A stretch of DNA of 64,000 nucleotides from an uncultured Clostridia bacterium (GCA_945912145.1 CAMEBF010000001.1:531361-595360); one strand, 5' to 3'. Positions 7,982-15,661 are shown, numbered from the stretch's first letter. The notes: generated from the letters alone by a model not told the origin. Made by a program: numbers and translations.

Positions 7982-8770
7982 ATGACAGATTATTCACGCT
8001 ATTCGCCCAAAGAGGTGCGCAAGCTTATCCGCGACGGCGAAATCACGTACCATACCTCGGGTATGTGCGACGGATACGCGCAGGCGAACCTCTGCATTCT
8101 CCCCTTTTCCGACGCCTATGATTTTCTGCTCTTTACGCAGCGGAATCCCAAGTCCTGTCCGATCTTAGAGGTCGGAGACGTCGGCAGCCGTCTGATCAAA
8201 ACGATGGCAGACAATGCGGACGTCGCCAAAGACATTCCGAAATACCGCGTTTACAAAAACGGCGTGCTGACGGAAGAACGCACCGATATTGCCGATCTGT
8301 GGCAGGACGATTTCGTCTATTTTCTGATCGGCTGCAGCTTTTCGTTTGAATCGGAGCTGCTCGCGTCGGATATTCCCGTCCGTCATATTGAAAAGGGATG
8401 CAACGTCCCGATGTTCCTGACCAATATCGACTGTGAGCCCGCCGGCAAATTCCACGGCAAGCTCGTCGTCAGTATGCGGCCGATTCCGTCCTCTCTTGTC
8501 GCGAAAGCGTCTGCCGTCACGGCGCAGATGCCTCGTGTTCACGGTGCGCCGATTCATGTCGGCAACCCCGAAGCCATCGGCATTAAGGACGTGATGAAGC
8601 CCGATTTCGGCGACCCCGTCCCGTTTTATGACGGCGAAATTCCCGTTTTCTGGTGCTGCGGCGTCACACCGCAATCCGTCGTGATGAGCTCAAAGCCGTC
8701 CATCGCGATCACGCACGCGCCGGGACATATGTTTATTACGGACGTGAAAAACACGTCGCTGAAATACTAA
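7982..8770 (+). CDS. DUF1445 / UPF0317 protein, D-glutamate cyclase superfamily (putative hydro-lyase)
   Basis: 262 aa, full length for PF07286. Conserved stretches seen: TSGMCDGYAQANLCILP near residue 20, IGCSFSFE near 120, VSMRPIP near 165, GAPIHVGNP near 190, and WCCGVTPQ followed by THAPGHMFITD at the C-terminus. The mammalian homologue DGLUCY converts D-glutamate to 5-oxo-D-proline; bacterial members are usually annotated only as putative hydro-lyases. Here the gene sits between pxpC and pxpA, 12 bases from each, downstream of a D-amino-acid aminotransferase. That context makes a cyclase or isomer-handling role in 5-oxoproline metabolism attractive, but this is inference. Start at 7982 follows AGGTG (7971-7975). 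Confidence 0.88.
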   Translation: MTDYSRYSPKEVRKLIRDGEITYHTSGMCDGYAQANLCILPFSDAYDFLLFTQRNPKSCPILEVGDVGSRLIKTMADNADVAKDIPKYRVYKNGVLTEERTDIADLWQDDFVYFLIGCSFSFESELLASDIPVRHIEKGCNVPMFLTNIDCEPAGKFHGKLVVSMRPIPSSLVAKASAVTAQMPRVHGAPIHVGNPEAIGIKDVMKPDFGDPVPFYDGEIPVFWCCGVTPQSVVMSSKPSIAITHAPGHMFITDVKNTSLKY

Positions 8771-8782
8771 GGAGGAAGAGCT

Positions 8783-9553
8783 ATGCTGAAAGTTGACCTG
8801 AACTGCGATCTGGGCGAGAGCTTCGGCGCGTACACCATAGGTCTTGATTCCGCCGTTATTCCCTTTATCTCGTCGGCCAACGTCGCCTGCGGCTATCATG
8901 CGTCGGATCCCGTCGTGATGAGCAAGACCGTCGCCATGTGCCGCGAAAACGGCGTAGCAGTCGGCGCGCACCCCGGATTTCCCGATCTGATGGGCTTCGG
9001 TCGGCGCAATATGAATGTCTCTCCCGCTGACGCCAAAGCCTATGTGATGTACCAGATCGGCGCGCTTGACGCTTTCTGCAAGGCGAACGGCATGACGATT
9101 CAGCACGTCAAACCGCACGGCGCGCTCTACAACATGGCCGGTAAAGACTATGCCTTGGCAAAAGCGATCTGCGAGGGTATTTACGAAGTCAATCCCAACT
9201 ATATTCTGCTCGGTCTTTCGGGTAGCAATCTGATCAAAGCTGCCGAGGACACCGGTCTAAGAGCGGCAAAAGAAGTCTTTGCCGACCGCGGTTACATGGA
9301 CGACGGTTCTCTCGTTCCCAGAACACAGCCCGGTGCTATGGTGACGGACGAAGACGTGATGATCCGCCGTGTGATCGGCATGGTCAAGGATGGCACCGTC
9401 GAAACCGTTTCGGGCAAAATCATTCCCATTCGCGCCGATTCCGTGTGCGTTCACGGTGACGGCGAAAAAGCGGTGGCGTTCGTGCAGCGCATTCGCAGCG
9501 AACTGACTGCGGCAGGCGTTACCATCGCCTCCATACAGGATATTTTAGAATAA
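8783..9553 (+). CDS. pxpA: 5-oxoprolinase subunit PxpA (LamB/YcsF family)
   Basis: 256 aa. Opens with the family signature VDLNCDLGESFG and contains SANVACGYHASDP (about 31-43), GAHPGFPDLMGFGRR (about 59-73) and HVKPHGALYN. PxpA is the third subunit of bacterial 5-oxoprolinase. The C-terminal GDGEKAV-xx-VQRIR segment matches the family. An excellent AAGGAGG precedes the ATG. The pxpB-pxpC-DUF1445-pxpA order keeps all subunits in one transcript. Confidence 0.96.
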   Translation: MLKVDLNCDLGESFGAYTIGLDSAVIPFISSANVACGYHASDPVVMSKTVAMCRENGVAVGAHPGFPDLMGFGRRNMNVSPADAKAYVMYQIGALDAFCKANGMTIQHVKPHGALYNMAGKDYALAKAICEGIYEVNPNYILLGLSGSNLIKAAEDTGLRAAKEVFADRGYMDDGSLVPRTQPGAMVTDEDVMIRRVIGMVKDGTVETVSGKIIPIRADSVCVHGDGEKAVAFVQRIRSELTAAGVTIASIQDILE

Positions 9554-9566
9554 GAAGTGACCCCAA

Positions 9567-10724
9567 TTGAATAAGTATATCAGAACTTTCGCCGAAATCA
9601 ATTTGGACGCGATTGAACATAATTTTAACGAGCTGAAAAACTGCGTTGAGGATAACATAAAACTCTGCGCCGTTATCAAAGCGGACGGATACGGTCACGG
9701 CGCCGTGCCGCTTGCAAAACTCTTGCAGGACAAGGCGGATTATTTTGCCGTTGCAACGGCAGACGAAGCCATCGAGCTTCGCAATGCCGGCATCAAAAAT
9801 CCGATTCTCATTCTCTCTTACACCCATGTCGATGATGCTCAAGCGCTGATCACAAACAACGTCTGCATGACGGTATTCAGCCTCGACGCCGCTGAAAAGC
9901 TCGAAAAAGAGGCGACACGGCTCGGCAAGAACGCGCTCATTCACATCGCCATCGACACCGGCATGACACGCATCGGCTTTGCGCTGAACGACAGCTCCGT
10001 ACAGGATATTCTGGCAATTCAAAATCTGCCGCACATCAGTATTCAAGGCGTTTTCTCGCATTATGCCTGCGCCGATATGACGGATAAATCCACGTCGGCC
10101 ATGCAGACAAAGCGGTACTGCGATTTCGTCAAAAAATGTGAAGACGCCGGCGTCCTCTTTCCGATTCATCATCTGTGCAATTCCGCCGGAATCTCGGAAT
10201 TTGACAAACACTTTGACATGGTTCGTATGGGCATTTCGCTCTACGGTCTGTACCCGTCCGACGAAATCGATCAGACAAAAATCGATCTGCATCCCGCAAT
10301 GACCTACAAAAGCCATGTGACGCACGTCAAGGACGTTCCCGCAGGCGAAGGCATCAGCTACGGTCACACCTATAAGACGACCGAAACTCGCCGCATCGCG
10401 ACCGTCTCCGCCGGTTATGCGGACGGCTACCCGAGAGCCCTTTCCAATCAGGGGAAAGTCATTGTCAGAGGGCAGTACGCGCCCATCGTCGGCAGAGTGT
10501 GCATGGATCAGTTTATGATTGATGTGACGGACATTCCGGACGTTGCCGTTGACGATGAAGTTATTCTCTGGGGCAGCGACAACGGTCTGACCGTTTCCGC
10601 CGAAGAGGTCGGCGCGATGTCAATGAGCTTTAACTATGAGATCGTCTGCGGCGTCTCAAGACGCATTCCGCGCGTCTATAAAAAGAACGAAAAAACCGTG
10701 CAGGTCGTCAATTACCTGCGCTGA
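9567..10724 (+). CDS. alr: Alanine racemase
   Basis: 385 aa, PLP-dependent fold III enzyme interconverting L- and D-alanine. The PLP lysine is K38 in VIKADGYGHG; the second catalytic residue, Tyr, is in ISYGHTYK (about residue 265); GRVCMDQFMIDVT and SLYGLYPS are also present. It appears to start with TTG at 9567, since no ATG is found before the conserved AEINLDAI block. Its place at the end of the 5-oxoprolinase operon suggests it supplies D-alanine to the aminotransferase, or runs the reverse way to salvage D-alanine; a housekeeping cell-wall role is equally possible. Confidence 0.95.
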   Translation: MNKYIRTFAEINLDAIEHNFNELKNCVEDNIKLCAVIKADGYGHGAVPLAKLLQDKADYFAVATADEAIELRNAGIKNPILILSYTHVDDAQALITNNVCMTVFSLDAAEKLEKEATRLGKNALIHIAIDTGMTRIGFALNDSSVQDILAIQNLPHISIQGVFSHYACADMTDKSTSAMQTKRYCDFVKKCEDAGVLFPIHHLCNSAGISEFDKHFDMVRMGISLYGLYPSDEIDQTKIDLHPAMTYKSHVTHVKDVPAGEGISYGHTYKTTETRRIATVSAGYADGYPRALSNQGKVIVRGQYAPIVGRVCMDQFMIDVTDIPDVAVDDEVILWGSDNGLTVSAEEVGAMSMSFNYEIVCGVSRRIPRVYKKNEKTVQVVNYLR

Positions 10725-10750
10725 AAACTTCCCAAGCAATCGGAGATTTT

Positions 10751-11743
10751 ATGGAAAAAGAAAAAAAGTTAACCATCCTCAGCCCGTTTCTGCTGGTGCT
10801 CGCCGCGCTGATCTGGGGTATCTCGTTCGTCGCGCAGAGTGAGGGAGACGACATCGGTTCGTTCACCTTTCAGGGAATCCGCTGTCTTCTCGCCTGTTTC
10901 GCAATCTTTATCGTGATCCTCATTCGCGACAACACCGGCAAAGCGAAGCTGAGAAAGAAAAAATACCCAAACGCAAAAGAGTGGTTTAAGGATAACAAAC
11001 TGCTGATCCGCGTCGGCATCATCTGCGGCATCGCGCTGACGATCGCTAACAATCTGCAGCAGTTCGGCATCGGTATGCAGGGAAAGGAAACCTCGACAGG
11101 ACGTGCCGCGTTCCTGACGGCTCTCTATATCATCATCGTCCCGCTGTTCGGAATTTTCTTCAAAAAGAAAGTCAAACTGACCGCATGGATCAGCGTCGCC
11201 GTCGCCGTTTTCGGGCTGTATCTGCTGTCCGTCAAACCCGGAGAGGGAATGTCTATTTCAACGGCAGATTTCGTGCTGATTCTCTGCGCTGTGGGATTTT
11301 CGGTGCAGATCATCACGGTGGATCGCTATTCCGCCGAGGTGGACGGCGTGAAACTCTCCTGCATTCAGTTCCTCATTGCCGGTGTCGTCTCGAGCATTCT
11401 TATGTTCATTTTTGAAAAGCCCGATCTGCATCAGATTCTCGGACAGGCGGTACCGCTCTTATACTCCGGCGTGATGTCCGGCGGCGTCGCTTTTACCTTG
11501 CAGATCATCGGTCAGAAACGCTGCAATCACGTCCTCGCGAGTCTGCTTATGAGCCTGGAATCAGTCTTTTCCGCACTCGCCGACTGGGTGATTCGTGGCA
11601 ATACGATGAATCAGCGTGAAATTCTCGGTTGCGCAATCATGTTCGCCGCCATTATTCTGGCTCAAATGCCCTCTTTACACAAAAAGAAAACACCAACAGT
11701 AACCGCCATCGGCGATGAAACGGAAAATGCAAAAAAATCTTAA
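10751..11743 (+). CDS. EamA/DMT-family permease
   Basis: 330 aa with ten predicted membrane helices in two EamA repeats. Each repeat begins with the usual pattern (LAALIWGISFVAQ near residue 17; a second near 165) and a conserved Glu lies in the last helices (SLMSLESVFSAL). DMT permeases often export amino acids or metabolites. It is 26 bases downstream of alr on the same strand and probably ends the operon, so export of a D-amino acid or 5-oxoproline is conceivable. No substrate can be read from sequence. Confidence 0.88.
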   Translation: MEKEKKLTILSPFLLVLAALIWGISFVAQSEGDDIGSFTFQGIRCLLACFAIFIVILIRDNTGKAKLRKKKYPNAKEWFKDNKLLIRVGIICGIALTIANNLQQFGIGMQGKETSTGRAAFLTALYIIIVPLFGIFFKKKVKLTAWISVAVAVFGLYLLSVKPGEGMSISTADFVLILCAVGFSVQIITVDRYSAEVDGVKLSCIQFLIAGVVSSILMFIFEKPDLHQILGQAVPLLYSGVMSGGVAFTLQIIGQKRCNHVLASLLMSLESVFSALADWVIRGNTMNQREILGCAIMFAAIILAQMPSLHKKKTPTVTAIGDETENAKKS

Positions 11744-11767
11744 AAAAAATCCAAGTTTTTTGCATTT
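11725..11767 (+). terminator. Weak A/T-rich hairpin at end of the oxoproline operon
   Basis: AAATGCAAAAAA (11725-11736) is the inverse of TTTTTTGCATTT (11756-11767), a 12-bp stem with a 19-base loop spanning the permease stop codon. It has no separate T tract after it and is A/T-rich, so termination here is only plausible. Confidence 0.35.
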
Positions 11768-11838
11768 ACCACTTGATTTTTCAGTTCGATTCCTATATAA
11801 TATCTGAGTAAGTCAAGTGAATAACTTTTGACAAACAC

Positions 11839-11930
11839 GGAGAGTTGTCCGAGTTGGTCGAAGGAGCACGATTGGAAATCGTGTAATGGTCAAAAGCCAT
11901 TCGAGGGTTCGAATCCCTTGCTCTCCGCCA
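11839..11930 (+). tRNA. tRNA-Ser (anticodon GGA)
   Basis: 92 bases with a complete cloverleaf. The acceptor stem GGAGAGT pairs with GCTCTCC (last pair U-G), the anticodon stem CACGA/TCGTG encloses loop TTGGAAA with GGA at 11874-11876, a long variable arm (AATGGTCAAAAGCCATT region) marks a class II tRNA, and the T arm has GGTTCGAATCC. Discriminator G and an encoded CCA are at 11927-11930. It reads UCC and UCU. Confidence 0.97.
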
Positions 11931-11931
11931 G

Positions 11932-11985
11932 AAAACACCATAGATTGGCTATAATACGCCATTCTGTGGTGTTTTGTTTTATTTT
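11932..11985 (+). terminator. Terminator of tRNA-Ser
   Basis: Twelve-bp stem (AAAACACCATAG at 11932-11943 with 11964-11975, one G-U) and a T-rich tail (GTTTTATTTT). It starts two bases after the tRNA CCA end. Confidence 0.75.
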
Positions 11986-11990
11986 GTAAT

Positions 11991-12030
11991 TGCTTCAAAT
12001 TGTTTCAAATTGCTTCAAATCGTTTCAAAA
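11991..12030. repeat. Four tandem decamers TG(C/T)TTCAAAT next to tRNA-Ser
   Basis: Four head-to-tail copies: TGCTTCAAAT, TGTTTCAAAT, TGCTTCAAAT and CGTTTCAAAA. Two copies of TGTCGTA follow at 12035-12052. The remainder of 12053-12150 is A/T-rich with no gene seen. Arrays of short direct repeats beside a tRNA 3' end resemble integrase arm-binding sites of an attachment region, but no integrase is present. Confidence 0.6.
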
Positions 12031-12159
12031 ATCTGTCGTAATAATGTCGTATTTTTTATATAGATATTTGTGTACGGAAAGTCGAATACTGCAATCACTT
12101 AAATTACTTAATCAGAATAACCTGTATATTTCTCCCCATACTATGTCCGGGTGAAAAAT

Positions 12160-12363
12160 ATGAACAAAGATTTCAATCCTCTTGCCGATCTGCCGATGGG
12201 ATTCGGTATGACGCTGATGCAGAATGAGAACGTGATGCGTCGGTTTGCCGCTATGAGCGACGAAGAGCAGAAGAGCGTACTCTCGCAAACGCACACCATT
12301 CAATCGAAAAAAGAAATGCAGGCGTTTGTCAATCATATGGGCGACAGCGGTGCTGTCCTGTGA
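12160..12363 (+). CDS. Small conserved-looking hypothetical protein (67 aa)
   Basis: 67 aa, soluble, helical. The sequence has a Met/Gly-rich start (LPMGFGMTLMQNE), then a basic-acidic helix (MRRFAAMSDEEQKSVLSQ) and a C-terminal QSKKEMQAFVNHM. Similar short proteins with a SKxEMxxFV ending are familiar as hypotheticals in Clostridia; no function is known to me. The ATG at 12160 has GGGTGA (12149-12154) five bases before it; the GTG at 12151 is the alternative start. It is monocistronic, closed by the hairpin at 12374. Confidence 0.72.
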   Translation: MNKDFNPLADLPMGFGMTLMQNENVMRRFAAMSDEEQKSVLSQTHTIQSKKEMQAFVNHMGDSGAVL

Positions 12364-12373
12364 GAAAAACGAA

Positions 12374-12404
12374 ACCGGGTCGCGTCAAGCGATCCGGCTT
12401 TTCT
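12374..12404. terminator. Bidirectional terminator between the small protein and the XRE regulator
   Basis: Stem CCGGGTCGC (12375-12383) with GCGATCCGG (12389-12397), one G-U, T-rich tail on the plus side and an A-rich flank that gives T residues on the minus side. It serves both convergent genes. Confidence 0.82.
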
Positions 12405-13018
12405 TAATTTCGATGGTCAAGCATTTTTCGATAGCGGTCTTCGATCAGGGTTTCCGCACCCTCGATCACGGTTTTTAAGAATTGCGGTTCTATATCGTAG
12501 GCGCTTTCGGGCGCTTTTTCATTCTGGCGTTTGCCTGAAAACATCTTATCGAGCACATGCGACGCTAAAATATCGCCGTCGCGGATATCGAGTGAGAACC
12601 ACTCTTTATCGGAAACGCCGTATTTTACACTCAGAAGCGCAAAACGATAAACGGAGAGGAGCATTTCCTCTTTCAATCGATTTTCGGCAGTATCGCCGGA
12701 CGCGCTGAGCTTTTCACACAGATCGACAAGTGCGCGGATCAGCGTTTTCATGCGGAGTTCGGTGTCAGTCGGCAGTTCGCTGTCATTCTCGAGGTCATTC
12801 AGGCCGTGACGGTTATCGGTAAGCCCTAAGAGATAGTCCGCCGTTACGTCATAATAGTCGCAGGCGCGTTTGAGAAAATCAAGCCCGCATTCGCGGATTC
12901 CTTTTTCATAATGCGACAACAGCGCCTGCGAAACGCCGAGGCACGACGCCGCTTCTTTCTGACTCAAGTTTTTTTCTTTGCGTAAATCCGCAAGCCGCAA
13001 GGCAAAATTTGCGCTCAT
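12404..13018 (-). CDS. XRE-family HTH transcriptional regulator
   Basis: 204 aa. An N-terminal Cro/CI-type helix-turn-helix (about residues 7-65; LSQKEAASCLGVSQALLSHYEKG) ends in the DYLLGLTD block common in Clostridia. The rest (about 70-204) is an acidic, mostly helical domain of unknown ligand. It is transcribed divergently from the histidine-phosphatase gene, and its own promoter lies within the TTTACAA/TTGTAAA palindrome, suggesting autoregulation and control of the neighbour. Confidence 0.9.
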   Translation of the reverse strand: MSANFALRLADLRKEKNLSQKEAASCLGVSQALLSHYEKGIRECGLDFLKRACDYYDVTADYLLGLTDNRHGLNDLENDSELPTDTELRMKTLIRALVDLCEKLSASGDTAENRLKEEMLLSVYRFALLSVKYGVSDKEWFSLDIRDGDILASHVLDKMFSGKRQNEKAPESAYDIEPQFLKTVIEGAETLIEDRYRKMLDHRN

Positions 13019-13021
13019 CTC

Positions 13022-13080
13022 TTGACACCCCGTGTTCGATGTTGTATGATTATTTTACAACATTTGAAACATTTTGTAAA
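13022..13080. promoter_or_regulatory. Divergent overlapping promoters with TTTACAA operator
   Basis: Plus promoter: TTGACA 13022-13027, TATGAT 13045-13050, 17-base spacer. Minus promoter: TTTACA at 13080-13075 and TAAAAT at 13057-13052, 17-base spacer. TTTACAA (13054-13060) and TTGTAAA (13074-13080) form an inverted repeat covering both minus-strand promoter boxes. GTTGTA (13041-13046) with TACAAC (13056-13061) covers the plus -10. Confidence 0.78.
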
Positions 13081-13092
13081 GGACAAAAGCGC

Positions 13093-13785
13093 ATGAAAAC
13101 TTATAAAATATATCTGATCCGAAACGGTTTGACGCAGGGTTCGATTGAGGGACGATACATCGGTCACACGGACGAAGACCTGTGTGAAACGGGTCGCAAG
13201 CAGATAATCGAGCTGGCAACGACGGGCTATTTCCCTGAGGTCGAAGCCGTTTTTTCCAGTCCCCTGAAACGCTGCGTACAAACGGCGAAGCTGATCTATC
13301 CCGACAAAGAGCCGATTCTTATGAAAGAGCTGATGGAATGCGATTTCGGCGAATTTGAAGGCATGACCGCCGACGAACTGGCAAACGAGCCGACCTTCAA
13401 AGACTGGCTCAAGGGCGGCAAAGATGCAGCCCCTCCGTTCGGCGAATCGAACGGAGACTTCAGCACACGCGTCTGCAACGGCTTTATCCGGATTATAGAC
13501 GGCATTCTCAAAAGCGGGACAAGAGAATGCGCCATTGTGACGCACGGCGGCATCATTATGACCATCCTTGCCGCGTTCGGACTTCCCGAAGCCCCGATGA
13601 CCGACTGGCGCGTCCCCTCCGGCTGCGGCTATACGCTGAATCTCGACGCCGGCATCTGGTCGCGTGTGCGCAAAATCGAAGTCATCGACGAAATCCCCTA
13701 TACCATTCGTGAAGACAGCGACGACTGGGCGTCCGACGGCAGCGATTTCTTCTGGCACGACTACGAAGAGGATAATGAAGAATAA
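13093..13785 (+). CDS. Histidine phosphatase (phosphoglycerate mutase)-family protein with altered active site
   Basis: 230 aa. The fold signature is clear: YLIRNGLTQG at the N-terminus (about 7-16), FSSPLKRCVQTA (about 55-66), ECDFGEFEGM (about 83-92) and IVTHGGIIMTIL (about 148-159). The residue that becomes phosphorylated in this family is the His of the RHG motif; here the codon is AAC (Asn). The second His and the Arg of SPLKRC remain. The protein may therefore be a catalytically weak or non-enzymatic binder. Start at 13093 has AAAGGA (13078-13083) ahead of it. Divergent from the XRE regulator, whose operator overlaps its promoter. Confidence 0.85.
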   Translation: MKTYKIYLIRNGLTQGSIEGRYIGHTDEDLCETGRKQIIELATTGYFPEVEAVFSSPLKRCVQTAKLIYPDKEPILMKELMECDFGEFEGMTADELANEPTFKDWLKGGKDAAPPFGESNGDFSTRVCNGFIRIIDGILKSGTRECAIVTHGGIIMTILAAFGLPEAPMTDWRVPSGCGYTLNLDAGIWSRVRKIEVIDEIPYTIREDSDDWASDGSDFFWHDYEEDNEE

Positions 13786-13792
13786 AAAAATA

Positions 13793-13826
13793 CGGAGAAG
13801 CCGTCAGGCCTTCTCCGCTTTTTTTG
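13793..13826. terminator. Bidirectional terminator between histidine phosphatase and TVP38 genes
   Basis: CGGAGAAG (13793-13800) pairs with CTTCTCCG (13810-13817); nine-base loop, T-run after on plus and A-run before giving T on minus. The TVP38 stop codon lies in the loop. Confidence 0.88.
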
Positions 13827-14589
13827 CAGTAATCCGGGAATAAATCGCCGCGCTGCCAAGTCCCACGATCGCGGTACCAATAAATACCGCAGCTGCGAGA
13901 AGCAGGTTATTGCTTTCCAATGCGCTTCCGCACCATGTCGACGTGATAACAGAGGGAATCCTTGCGATCGTCGTCAGTACCATGAACAGGACGATATTTT
14001 CGTCCGTCAGCGCAATCAGATAGGTGATAACATCCTTCGGCGTGCTCGGGATCAGATAGATGATAAAGAGCGTAATATTTAAATTTTTCTTATTCTGCAA
14101 AAATGAGAGAGATTCGATTTTCTTTCTCGGAACAAAAAGCTCAACTAACTTTATGCCGAATTTTTTGGTCAGAGCGATAATGACCAACGAACCGATGAAC
14201 TGCCCAAACAGGCAATAGAACAGACCTCCCCATATGCCATACAGATAACCCGCCGCGATTTCAAGCGGTTCACCCGGGATAATCTTGACGACTGTCTGCA
14301 CGGCGCGGATCGTGACAAAGACAACCTTTCCCCATACGCCGAAGCTGTCGATCCATGCGTTGAACGCCGCTCTGTCTTCCACAAAAAGGACAAGCTTCTG
14401 TCCGAGTGTAAAATAACAGATCACAATTGTCGTCAGCATTATGCCGGAAATTGTAATGACTGCGATCCGTTTAGATCGGACGTTTTTTATCTCCGCAGCC
14501 GCTTCGTTCAATGTATTCCGGAAATCCATAATTTTGGCCGCACAGAAAGCGCGGAGGTGACTTTGTTTTTTTTCCGTCAGATCGTCCAT
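13804..14589 (-). CDS. TVP38/TMEM64 (VTT-domain) membrane protein
   Basis: 261 aa. After a cytosolic basic N-terminus (about 45 residues) come five or six membrane spans with the VTT/SNARE-associated core: PGEPLEIAAGYLYG (about 107-120) and LIPSTPKDVITYLIAL (about 180-195). The family includes DedA-like proteins thought to act in lipid scrambling or membrane homeostasis. It starts one base after the stop of the GT8 gene, so the two are probably one transcript. A second paralogue is at 40770-41501. Confidence 0.88.
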   Translation of the reverse strand: MDDLTEKKQSHLRAFCAAKIMDFRNTLNEAAAEIKNVRSKRIAVITISGIMLTTIVICYFTLGQKLVLFVEDRAAFNAWIDSFGVWGKVVFVTIRAVQTVVKIIPGEPLEIAAGYLYGIWGGLFYCLFGQFIGSLVIIALTKKFGIKLVELFVPRKKIESLSFLQNKKNLNITLFIIYLIPSTPKDVITYLIALTDENIVLFMVLTTIARIPSVITSTWCGSALESNNLLLAAAVFIGTAIVGLGSAAIYSRITAKKAEKA

Positions 14590-14590
14590 A

Positions 14591-15424
14591 TCAAATCACC
14601 TTTGTATGAGAGGATGAAAAACCGGTCGCATCACCATTGACCGTTTCATCATAGAAACAGTTGAGAACACCGTGATAATCTTCATTCCAGGGCTTATACT
14701 GACCGTTATAATGGACAACAACGGTATTCTGGCGCACCCAATTGAGATCAATCTGTCGACGAAACAGATAGAATGTTTTTTCATCCAGATTATACAGCTT
14801 TTCATCAAGAATGGCAATTTTTCCGTTGAACAACCCGTTAAAAACATCCTGATCGCCCTGGATCAGCTTCAATTTTTTTGTGCTGTTCTTTTCTATGTAG
14901 GCGAAAATATCGTTCAAATCATACTCGCGTCGCATTGCTTCTATATCCATCAGGATCACGCCGGAATTGATATAGCGGTCTTTCAGACCGAGACGTGCGC
15001 GGTTCAGACGTTCCACAATGCCCGTCGTATGCCCTGCCGCCGCAAGAAGCGAACCACCTAAATCCATCTGATAGAGTTTATCAAGCGGATTGATCACGAC
15101 CGCATCAGGATCAAGGTACAGGACGCGTTTTGTATTCTTCGGCATAAAATCGATCGCCAGCAAGCGGTAATAGCTCGCTTTCGCCGTGTTCAGGCGCTTG
15201 ATCGTCGGCGCACCCTCAAAAAGAGAATCCTGAATCTCGACGGGATGCAGCACCATACGGGACAAATCCATACATTTTTCCATTTCCTGAAAATCATTCT
15301 GATCCAGCGAGGAATGCGCCACATAAATATCAAAGAAAGTACCGGGATTGGAAGTCCGGATGGATTTCAGCAGGACAAGCAAAGGGTTTAAATAATTTCT
15401 GTCAATCGTTACCAAGATATTCAT
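14591..15424 (-). CDS. Glycosyltransferase family 8 protein
   Basis: 277 aa. GT-A fold of GT8 (LgtC/galactinol-synthase type). Visible are ASYYRLLAIDFMP, the metal-binding D-x-D in YLDPDAVV (about 101-108), YINSGVILMD (about 146-155), a GDQDVFN loop and the terminal HYNGQYKPW that binds metal and nucleotide sugar. It transfers a sugar from UDP-sugar to an unknown acceptor, probably a cell-surface glycan or lipid. AAGGAG at about 15435 precedes the ATG. Upstream partner of the TVP38 gene. Confidence 0.92.
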   Translation of the reverse strand: MNILVTIDRNYLNPLLVLLKSIRTSNPGTFFDIYVAHSSLDQNDFQEMEKCMDLSRMVLHPVEIQDSLFEGAPTIKRLNTAKASYYRLLAIDFMPKNTKRVLYLDPDAVVINPLDKLYQMDLGGSLLAAAGHTTGIVERLNRARLGLKDRYINSGVILMDIEAMRREYDLNDIFAYIEKNSTKKLKLIQGDQDVFNGLFNGKIAILDEKLYNLDEKTFYLFRRQIDLNWVRQNTVVVHYNGQYKPWNEDYHGVLNCFYDETVNGDATGFSSSHTKVI

Positions 15425-15535
15425 AATAAAAACGCTCCTTATCTTCCGTTCACATCATACAGTCCGAAAGTAAAGAAAAAGTAAAGAGAAAAAGAAATGT
15501 TTACAAAAAAAACGAACCTTTCCCGAAAAGATCCG

Positions 15536-15661
15536 TCAATAAAAGATTTCTTGTTTTTTGTGGTACTTCTTGATCATATGACGAACCGCTCTGTAAATAC
15601 AAAAAAGCGTAGAAAATGCCAAAAAATTAGCAAACGGACTCTTAATATTATTCTTTTTCAT
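15536..15661 (-). CDS. Small membrane protein (41 aa)
   Basis: 41 codons after ATG at 15661 and a TGA ending at 15536. The N-terminus is polar (MKKNNIKSP), followed by one hydrophobic stretch (about residues 10-23, FANFLAFSTLFCIY), then a strongly basic tail (RAVRHMIKKYHKKQ). This is the layout of a single-pass small membrane protein. An AGGGGG ribosome site lies about six bases upstream, and a consensus promoter sits at 15701-15729. It heads the GT8-TVP38 unit, ending 111 bases before the GT8 start. No homologue is known to me. Confidence 0.6.
   Translation of the reverse strand: MKKNNIKSPFANFLAFSTLFCIYRAVRHMIKKYHKKQEIFY

Noticed and set aside
11813..11998. 61-codon minus-strand frame covering tRNA-Ser
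   Set aside because: It is antisense to a clear tRNA and is a well-known type of false gene call at this tRNA; no ribosome site or homology pattern.
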